Positions 9,001 to 11,477 of a stretch of 11,477 bases of DNA are shown here, in pieces. Position numbers and translations under genes: made by a program. The stretch's first letter is position 1; each line of letters opens with the position of its first letter. Source of the stretch: Endomicrobium sp. (GTDB lineage Bacteria; Elusimicrobiota; Endomicrobiia; Endomicrobiales; Endomicrobiaceae); contig JAISDI010000085.1 in assembly GCA_031264895.1 (NCBI GenBank), positions 1-11,477 on the forward strand, in the 5' to 3' direction. The notes beneath the pieces were generated by a model, which worked only from the letters and a program-made list of their open reading frames with translations, was not told the origin of the DNA and did not search any database.

Positions 9001-11477
9001 ATCAAAAATACCGTTGACATCTTTTTTATCCTTGTCTGAAGCTTTTTCCAATTTTGAAGGCGTCACATTGATAAGCCGGTCAAGAATGTCCCGCAGGATC
9101 GCGGTTTTATTTCTTTCGTATACCGTTTTAAAAATATCTTCGTCAGAAGTATTGGCCGAAGCCTCTTTATATTGGGCGAGAAATTCATTGGCAAGTTGAT
9201 TTTCCAATTCTCCCGACAACTTTTCGACGCCGTACTTTTCCGGAATATTCTCTCTGAAAGCCGCTATCGCGACTTTTTTGATTTTATTATCTATCCACTT
9301 TCTTAAGGTTTGTTTATTTTTATCTTGATAATAAGAAGTTTTGTTGTCCGCCTTATTAAATTCTTCTATCAAACCGGAAAGCTCTCCGCGCAGCTGTGCC
9401 GAAGCAAGTTCGGAGTTAAAAAACCAGCTTGCAACTATTGCGGATATTGCCGAAGCAGAACTTCCGTATCCCACAGTAACGCCGCCTCTGGCGTTAAAAG
9501 TAAGCGGAACGTCTTTAATGACCTTTGAACTGCCGTACCTTGCCCATCTGTTGACATACGCGCCGCCGAAATCGGCAAGGAACGGAGCGATCAATTTCAA
9601 ATAATCTTTAGAGCTGTAATTGTCTTTTTTTCTATATTGATCCAAAGCTTCTATTATAATATCCCCTGCGAATTCTTCTACGATCAAATCATATAAAGCC
9701 ATCTTATTATTTCTATATTTATCCGTTTTTATTTCTTCATTATATTTTTTGACAATGGCTTGCTCGAGTTCTTTTGAAAGTTTATAATCTTTCGGAAGAA
9801 TGTCGCTAAAATATTTGACCGTTTTGACCGCAACGGTTTGCGCCGTAATATTTTCAAAAGAAACGTTTTCCAGCAATTTATGAGCCAAATCTATATCATT
9901 CTCGGAAGGGCTGCCTTCCAGCAGCCGGTAAATAGCGGCGGTCAGCCTGCTTTTTAGCTGAGAATTGCCTTGGTCTTCTTTCGACAGTTCTTTTTCTAAA
10001 GAGTGTGTAAGCGCAGACACTCTGTATTTTCTTATAAGAGAGAGCGCATTGTCGAATATGTTTATGTCGTCCCGGGCGGAAATTATGAAGTCAATGTGCA
10101 GGTTGTAGTATTCTTCCGGCGTAAAGGCAAAATCATCCTGTAAAACCCCTTCACTTTTTAAGGCTTCCGTAATGCCTTTGAATAAAGATTCATAGTTAAG
10201 CTGATTTTCACCGCTTTTATTGTTTTGCGCATTTTCCCAAGCGGGCGTTTTTCCTTCTTCTTTCCCGACAGATTTATTTACTTCGATCCAGCCGGCAAAA
10301 GAACTCTGGGAATTGTCAAAACGAGAAGACAGATAATATCCGATAAACGTTCCGTCAGCCTCAAATGCGGATCCGATGTAAAAATATTTGGATATAAACA
10401 TATTGAAAGCTCTGTCAACGTCATTATCCACTGAAGAAAGGAGCTTTTTTAATTCGTTTTTGTCCGTAATATTGATATTGCCCAAACCTTCCCATATATC
10501 GGCAATGCTTTTTTCTTTGCCTTCTTTATTGACTACTTTTACCATCCCTATAAGCCCTTGCAGTTCCTTTAAACTGCTTTCTTCGATATCCTCTTTTTCT
10601 TTTTTGGGATCGCTGTATTCTTCGATAAGCTTTTGAGCTTGGATAATGATCTTATCGTCATCGCCGACGTCTTTCTTCACCTCTTCGACCAGATTTTGAA
10701 ATGTCCGGAAATATCCGTAGTTTCTTCCCAAATCCTTCTGCCGTGAACCTTTCTTTCTGCTGTTTTTAATATCCTCTGTCTGCTGTTGTATTACGGCTAA
10801 TTTGATTTCATTTTTAACTTCTTTGGTTTCCGCGTCATAAAAAACCTCGGCCGCCCATTCAAGAACGTTTTTATCCCCGTTTTTATCATACGGATATTTC
10901 TTTATCAGCCCGGCTTTTACATCTTTGGGCAAACCGTTTACGTAATATTCCGAATCCGCAAGATTATCAAGCATATCTTCAGGAGAAACGCCGGTTCTCT
11001 TCATAATGTCAAAAATCGGACTTGAGTTATAATACGGTTGTATTGCGTCAGTTTGTGTTTGTCCGTCAGTTTGGGCTTCACCGGTCATTTTTAATACGGC
11101 CGCATTCAAATGATGCCGTTCTTTTTTGCTGTATCTTCCGGACAGATTATCTCTGAAACGCTTTATAATTTCCAGCCTTAATTCCTTTATGGGGGTAAAT
11201 ATGGGGTAGTAAGCATTGTCAGAAAAAACCTGTTTGAGACTGCTGGACGAATAAACTTCCGCGCCGGAACCTCTGACATGTCCGCCTAAAACGGCATTGG
11301 TGCGGTTTTGTATGCCGAGAATGGTTCCCGGAGCGTCAACAAGTATACCGATAAAATCAGTAACATCCGTAAATGTGATTTTTTTGCCGGCGCCGGCTTG
11401 GATCCACGCGTCGATCAAAATATCGGCATGAAAAACTTCGGCTATTTTTCTTTTCCAATTTTCAATGCTTGTTTTAT
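1..11477 (-). CDS. Giant multi-repeat protein, internal fragment (both ends outside window)
   Basis: Reading the minus strand with codons ending at 11475, 11472 and so on, I translated all 3825 codons and met no stop. Stops are frequent in the other frames. The fragment is Lys/Glu/Asp/Asn-rich, with only two cysteines (residues 2117 and 2874), and has regular hydrophobic spacing, so it is a real folded protein and not a chance frame. Its domains are a helical repeat array (residues 1-2066), an aromatic-rich repeat region (about 2067-2870) and a beta/alpha repeat region (about 2871-3825). No catalytic motif, P-loop, protease triad, glycosidase signature, signal peptide or sorting signal is visible. 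No internal Met has a convincing Shine-Dalgarno context or a domain break that would argue for a separate gene. I do not recognise the family. A structural, adhesive or surface role is only an inference from size, repeats and low Cys. Confidence is high that it is one coding frame and low on any function. Confidence 0.96.
79..297 (-). repeat. Region C module 5 (residues 3727-3799)
   Basis: MTVKQEDGSYLMYWYADV, a D-E-D-G-N turn, VITHVKLYPVN, then the helix KDAADFEKSVKIIFDILTI. Its YP is 106 residues after that of module 4. The helix matches ETAADFFEVF of the region B module at 3820-3939. Confidence 0.65.
370..615 (-). repeat. Region C module 4 (residues 3621-3702)
   Basis: Strands YYKLKDAKGSLLHTF and LVWKVKEKG, then AAYAYVYPMF, the turn SGTDGKLKI and a helix with S-Q-E-L-Y-D-D (Tyr3688). 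Its YP is 88 residues after that of module 3, and its E-L-Y helix is 94 residues after. Confidence 0.62.
658..858 (-). repeat. Region C module 3 (residues 3540-3606)
   Basis: ADGIITKWVIQSDMYMY, the RDESGRY turn, RRVEAEVYPYN, then a helix with T-E-E-L-Y (Tyr3594). This is the clearest full unit: strand, D-x-S-G turn, strand ending Tyr-Pro, helix. Confidence 0.65.
898..1089 (-). repeat. Region C module 2 (residues 3463-3526)
   Basis: GIVWYVSHPSYMMVNGKPM and EFKYSPVLL form strands around an N-G turn. A Lys/Thr/Gly-rich linker follows, then the helix LKTAFEAEFVKNKA. Y-S-P replaces Y-P, 87 residues before the YP of module 3. Confidence 0.55.
1129..1260 (-). repeat. Region C module 1 (residues 3406-3449)
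   Basis: KFYIYDSKTGETIEAPLYIG (strand, D-x-x-x-G turn, strand), then the helix LITKLGGAEIAIELYKTIQEAL. It has the E-L-Y helix signature (Tyr3442) shared with modules 3 and 4. Confidence 0.6.
1261..2499 (-). other. Region C, less regular part (residues 2993-3405)
   Basis: This is a mixed helix and strand section without clear repeat boundaries. Visible pieces are the helices SVENIFDELLLSEFITFY and NSIYELTQALDSFLKL, then several Trp/Tyr/Gly strand clusters: YWILPGGIKVEP, DWMFYYDAEGGEY, NGLFGVQID and AFWEIKKEYNNG. The clusters resemble the strand half of the later modules, so diverged units are likely, but I cannot align them with confidence by eye. Confidence 0.5.
2500..2598 (-). repeat. YP / helix module, residues 2960-2992
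   Basis: LALLLYPDGKLQSI followed by the helix SSVISLMEKVKEFYTFI. The order apolar strand, Tyr-Pro, G-K-L, helix is that of the YP...GKLKI...helix arrangement near residue 3660. Confidence 0.55.
2881..2976 (-). repeat. Strand / turn / helix module, diverged
   Basis: Residues 2834-2865: FIVKKDGKNRNDE, then the helix DAFKIMQKVQEFYEAIKNL. The turn and helix resemble the other modules, but there is no YP. Confidence 0.45.
3241..3342 (-). repeat. Region B WY repeat, copy 4 (diverged)
   Basis: YKEWFKTAFSLSD (residues 2712-2724) aligns with YKKLFERWYQINLD if W-Y is replaced by A-F and one residue is lost. The following helix is less similar (ERVNKSLTFLII). Assignment rests on the lead-in Tyr-Lys and the aromatic spacing. 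Confidence 0.45.
3358..3465 (-). repeat. YP / helix module in region B
   Basis: Residues 2671-2706: FNFAAAFMYPNNGE, then the helix DFETSKKLFETYSSVYEKI. It aligns with YPVNSE and YKDAADFEKSVKIIFDIL at the C-terminal end of the window (Y-P-x-N-x-E, then a helix of the same length). It leads directly into WY repeat copy 4. Confidence 0.65.
3781..3816 (-). other. EF-hand-like calcium loop candidate (DVDGDG)
   Basis: Residues 2554-2565 read DVDGDGEMKQRF. Asp at loop positions 1, 3 and 5, Gly at 6 and a hydrophobic residue at 8 fit an EF-hand/DxDxDG loop. Position 12 is Phe instead of the usual Glu, so calcium binding is possible but not assured. Another acidic loop (DDKDGNDN, residues 2396-2403) lies in the same region. 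Confidence 0.4.
3820..3939 (-). repeat. Strand / D-x-x-G turn / helix module in region B
   Basis: Residues 2513-2552: the strand FIEYEVQDESGNW, a short strand KKYKSY, then the helix ETAADFFEVFKKYVELY. It matches the C-terminal modules: QDESGNW resembles RDESGRY (residue 3556 on), and YETAADFFEVF resembles YKDAADFEKSV (3776 on). It directly follows WY repeat copy 3. Confidence 0.65.
3928..4038 (-). repeat. Region B WY repeat, copy 3
   Basis: AKALFERWYEVKI (residues 2479-2491) is followed by NPAQ and EAAVYEKLATAMFIE. It shares LFERWY with copy 2 and the NP plus Y-E-K helix with copy 1, so it links all three. It runs straight into a strand/helix module of the region C type. Confidence 0.7.
4015..4032 (-). 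repeat. DNA-level direct repeat, copy at LFERWY (pairs with 4540-4557)
   Basis: The plus-strand 18-mer here matches that at 4540-4557 at 16 of 18 bases, both in the coding frame and both encoding LFERWY. Retention of nucleotide identity in otherwise diverged units suggests a later duplication or gene conversion, or strong constraint on this motif. Confidence 0.65.
4471..4566 (-). repeat. Region B WY repeat, copy 2
   Basis: YKKLFERWYQINL (residues 2304-2316) is followed by EKELFETTAKMMYRE (2321-2335). The hexamer LFERWY is identical to copy 3. The following helix matches EAAVYEKLATAMFIE of copy 3 at E, E, A, M and E, with conservative changes elsewhere. Confidence 0.7.
4540..4557 (-). repeat. 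DNA-level direct repeat, copy at LFERWY (pairs with 4015-4032)
   Basis: This is the partner of the 18-mer at 4015-4032 (16 of 18 identical), 525 bp away, an exact multiple of three. It encodes the same hexamer in WY repeat copy 2. Confidence 0.65.
5176..5280 (-). repeat. Region B WY repeat, copy 1
   Basis: DYFSAWFEISL (residues 2071-2081) is followed by ANPVGSEEYDKVSYLFGSD. It aligns with copy 3, where NPAQ and VYEKLATAMF occupy the same places. Spacing, aromatic positions and the Y-[DE]-K-[VL]-[SA]-x-x-[LM]-F helix are shared. Confidence 0.6.
5278..5514 (-). repeat. Region A repeat unit 10 (diverged, last copy)
   Basis: The helix NYQVETMLKY precedes LKNNYGV (residues 2008-2014), which resembles the YGV subtype. 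The partner helix DLIRLHEAI is at residues 2057-2065. Between them lies a Pro/Gly/Asn/Ser-rich stretch (residues 2028-2046) that looks like a flexible loop. The helical array ends here. Confidence 0.5.
5581..5823 (-). repeat. Region A repeat unit 9
   Basis: The Ala/Glu-rich helix AVAEEALKDEVALALGKY precedes LPKNYK (residues 1904-1909). The partner INILTDALNW is at residues 1953-1962, 54 residues after the core. This is a clear copy despite following the beta-rich insert. Confidence 0.68.
5890..6015 (-). other. Beta-rich insert in the helical array (residues 1821-1862)
   Basis: The sequence switches from helix to alternating polar/apolar strands: FSIDYRSPEVDG, SVSLRLSW, then LEWEFNYNVSA. Two turns (PEVDG and APGQR) separate three or four strands. 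It returns to helix at DLRQIAKDIVEAL. It resembles a small antiparallel sheet. I do not recognise a family. Confidence 0.5.
6316..6573 (-). repeat. Region A repeat unit 8 (diverged)
   Basis: The helix EVDDIVLSVLKNAEVKN is followed by two LP motifs, LPD (residue 1653) and LPEELK (residues 1659-1664), and a Tyr/Gln-rich helix IFSQYFGQYLRQY. The helix YNILLGLLNAEI (residues 1708-1719) takes the DAL position about 50 residues on. Tyr of the core is replaced by Leu. Confidence 0.55.
6751..6993 (-). repeat. Region A repeat unit 7
   Basis: The helix GITETIKEIFAEMKI precedes LPENYK (residues 1516-1521). The Trp helix KDWIKSVVAAEL and SILADALSSQL (residues 1561-1571) follow, 49 residues after the core. 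The order core, WI helix, DAL is the same as in unit 4. Confidence 0.7.
7461..7500 (-). repeat. Short repeats of gagcttc encoding an EAL heptad
   Basis: The 7-mer gagcttc occurs at 7461, 7473 and 7494, all in frame, encoding EALFEEIEALFEAL (residues 1326-1339). The 12 and 21 nt spacings keep helical phase, so this is a short coiled-coil segment, probably made by local duplication. Confidence 0.55.
7516..7743 (-). repeat. Region A repeat unit 6
   Basis: The helix RWEELQNQEKDSLKTELLNA precedes LPENYQ (residues 1268-1273). The partner LILSDALSRI is at residues 1307-1316, 43 residues after the core, the shortest spacing in the array. A Glu/Ala coiled segment (residues 1326-1339) follows. Confidence 0.65.
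7948..8187 (-). repeat. Region A repeat unit 5 (YGV-KLSG subtype)
   Basis: The Trp helix DNWIKAVEKDFVKDEINN leads into LETAYGVKLSG (residues 1121-1131), matching IPEKYGVEKLSG of unit 3. The partner helix NIAGEILQKTY is at residues 1164-1174. The Pro of the core is replaced by Glu, so this is a diverged copy. Confidence 0.6.
8314..8421 (-). other. Hydrophobic stretch H3, possible membrane hairpin
   Basis: Residues 1019-1054 contain only one charged residue (Lys1022). They read as two apolar helices split by Gly/Pro: AKGILPLAATLSGVVPAAGQ, then ISNAIITIIGALAP. They follow DALTQY of unit 4. This is the best candidate for a transmembrane or membrane-inserting hairpin in the window. Confidence 0.5.
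8431..8658 (-). repeat. Region A repeat unit 4
   Basis: LPEDYD is at residues 961-966 after the helix IFTDIRRDLAGF. The Trp helix GQWVEIIKTVF follows, then DIVIDALTQY (residues 1003-1012), 46 residues after the LP core. A strongly hydrophobic tail comes directly afterwards. This is one of the two best copies, with unit 2. Confidence 0.7.
9061..9303 (-). repeat. Region A repeat unit 3 (YGV-KLSG subtype)
   Basis: The unit begins with the Trp helix KWIDNKIKKVAIAAF, followed by IPEKYGV (residues 744-750) and EKLSGELENQL. The partner helix AILRDILDRL is at residues 792-801, about 52 residues after the core. The YGV-KLSG segment is shared with unit 5, so units 3 and 5 form a subtype. Confidence 0.65.
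9418..9600 (-). other. Gly/Ser/Ala-rich hydrophobic section H2
   Basis: Residues 626-686 follow EALDQY of unit 2. They start with LKLIAPFLADFGGAYV and end with VGYGSSASAISAIVASWFF. The middle (DVPLTFNARGGVTVGYG) looks like two short beta-strands. Charge is much lower than elsewhere in the array. It could be a buried hairpin, a membrane-seeking segment or a small domain. Confidence 0.45.
9616..9858 (-). repeat. Region A repeat unit 2
   Basis: LPKDYK is at residues 560-565, preceded by the helix VAVKTVKYFSDI. The partner motif IIIEALDQY is at residues 606-614, 49 residues later. It closely matches IVIDALTQY of unit 4. The unit is followed by a long Gly/Ala-rich hydrophobic section. Confidence 0.7.
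10786..10998 (-). repeat. Region A repeat unit 1 (weak copy)
   Basis: GLPKDVK lies at residues 181-187, after the helix VSPEDMLDNLADSEYY. It is followed by AEVFYDAETK and the helix EIKLAVIQQQ, where other copies have the DAL helix. The LP core is clear, but the DAL motif is not recognisable. An Asp/Asn-rich loop (DKNGDKN, residues 197-203) sits between the two halves. This is the least certain member of the array. Confidence 0.45.
11045..11080 (-). repeat. Imperfect 18-bp tandem duplication encoding a Gln/Thr/Asp linker
   Basis: The 10-mer cgtcagtttg occurs at 11046-11055 and again at 11064-11073. The two adjoining 18-bp units match at 13 of 18 positions. On the coding strand it gives AQTDGQTQTDA (residues 133-143), a hydrophilic, probably disordered linker between the first helical block and unit 1. 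Confidence 0.6.
11305..11379 (-). other. Hydrophobic stretch H1 after a DAW motif
   Basis: Residues 33-57 (FIGILVDAPGTILGIQ core) follow ILIDAWI (residues 19-25), which matches the DAL end of the array units. The LP core of that unit would lie upstream of the window. The stretch is rich in Gly, Ile and Leu, with two Asp in the first third, so a membrane span is possible but not certain. Confidence 0.45.

Larger units (their letters stand above)
5278..11477 (-). other. Region A: alpha-helical repeat array with LPxxYK / DAL motifs (residues 1-2066)
   Basis: This part is dominated by heptad-like charged/hydrophobic helices. An LPxxYK-like motif recurs at residues 182, 560, 744 (IPEKYGV), 961, 1121 (LETAYGV), 1268, 1516, 1659, 1904 and 2008 (LKNNYGV). 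Each is preceded by about 20 residues of amphipathic helix. Most are followed 43-54 residues later by a hydrophobic helix ending I-h-h-[DE]-A-L or a variant. A second recurring mark is a Trp helix start, [DNQK]-W-[IV]-[KED], at residues 7, 397, 727, 992, 1099 and 1550. Spacing between copies runs from about 100 to about 380 residues, so the units are separated by variable helical linkers. The lack of tight periodicity argues against TPR, HEAT or ankyrin solenoids. Function unknown. Confidence 0.75.

Noticed and set aside
5278..11477. Possible phage tail tape-measure protein (long, helical, with a hydrophobic segment).
   Set aside because: The fragment already exceeds usual tape-measure length. 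It continues into aromatic-rich and beta/alpha repeat regions not found in tape measures, and no other phage gene is in the window.
1..11477. NRPS/PKS megasynthase.
   Set aside because: No adenylation, condensation, ketosynthase or carrier-protein motif was seen in the full translation. The sequence is repetitive, charged and almost Cys-free.
1..11477. Split into several genes at internal Met codons or frameshifts.
   Set aside because: The frame is open without a break across every domain boundary, and repeats cross the region borders, for example region C modules inside region B. No stop, spacer, promoter or terminator hairpin was seen between regions.

Overview
The whole window is one uninterrupted reading frame on the minus strand. 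From 11475 down to 1 there are 3825 consecutive sense codons with no TAA, TAG or TGA. Neither the start nor the stop of the gene is inside the window. What is seen is an internal slice, roughly 430 kDa, of a giant protein. There is no intergenic DNA and I see no second gene, RNA gene, mobile element or CRISPR array. Every plus-strand ORF is an antisense shadow of this frame. Residue n below means nucleotides 11476-3n to 11478-3n.

Organism: the unspliced 11.5 kb frame, moderate-to-low GC (by eye about 40%), AAA/GAA-rich codons and a Lys/Glu/Asp-rich protein fit a bacterium. Giant genes are known from uncultured bacterial phyla such as Omnitrophota, and from some Chlorobi and other lineages. 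Nothing here fixes the taxon. I recognise no named domain, so no function is assigned.

Layout, N- to C-terminal. (A) Residues 1 to about 2066 (nt 5278-11477) are mainly alpha-helical. They carry about ten divergent copies of a unit: an amphipathic helix, an LPxxYK-like motif, then 43-54 residues later a helix ending I-h-h-[DE]-A-L. Three DAL-type motifs, one at the very edge of the window, are followed by a Gly/Ala-rich non-polar stretch. One beta-rich insert lies near residue 1840. (B) Residues about 2067-2870 (nt 2868-5277) are aromatic-rich, with a repeated [LY]-F-x-x-W-[YF] motif (LFERWY twice exactly) followed by a Y-[DE]-K-x-[SA] type helix. (C) Residues about 2871-3825 (nt 1-2867) hold alternating short beta-strands and helices, clearest in the last 420 residues. 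There the unit is strands around a D-x-x-G turn, a Tyr-Pro, then an E-L-Y or A-A-D-F helix, every 75-105 residues. The same strand/YP/helix module also occurs in B, so B and C are probably related.

The protein is almost free of cysteine (2 of 3825). Together with the repeats this suggests a long, modular, possibly exported fibre or surface protein, but the missing ends (signal peptide, anchor or catalytic domain) are needed to test that. The divergent repeat families, apparently undescribed, inside one giant ORF are the main point of interest.
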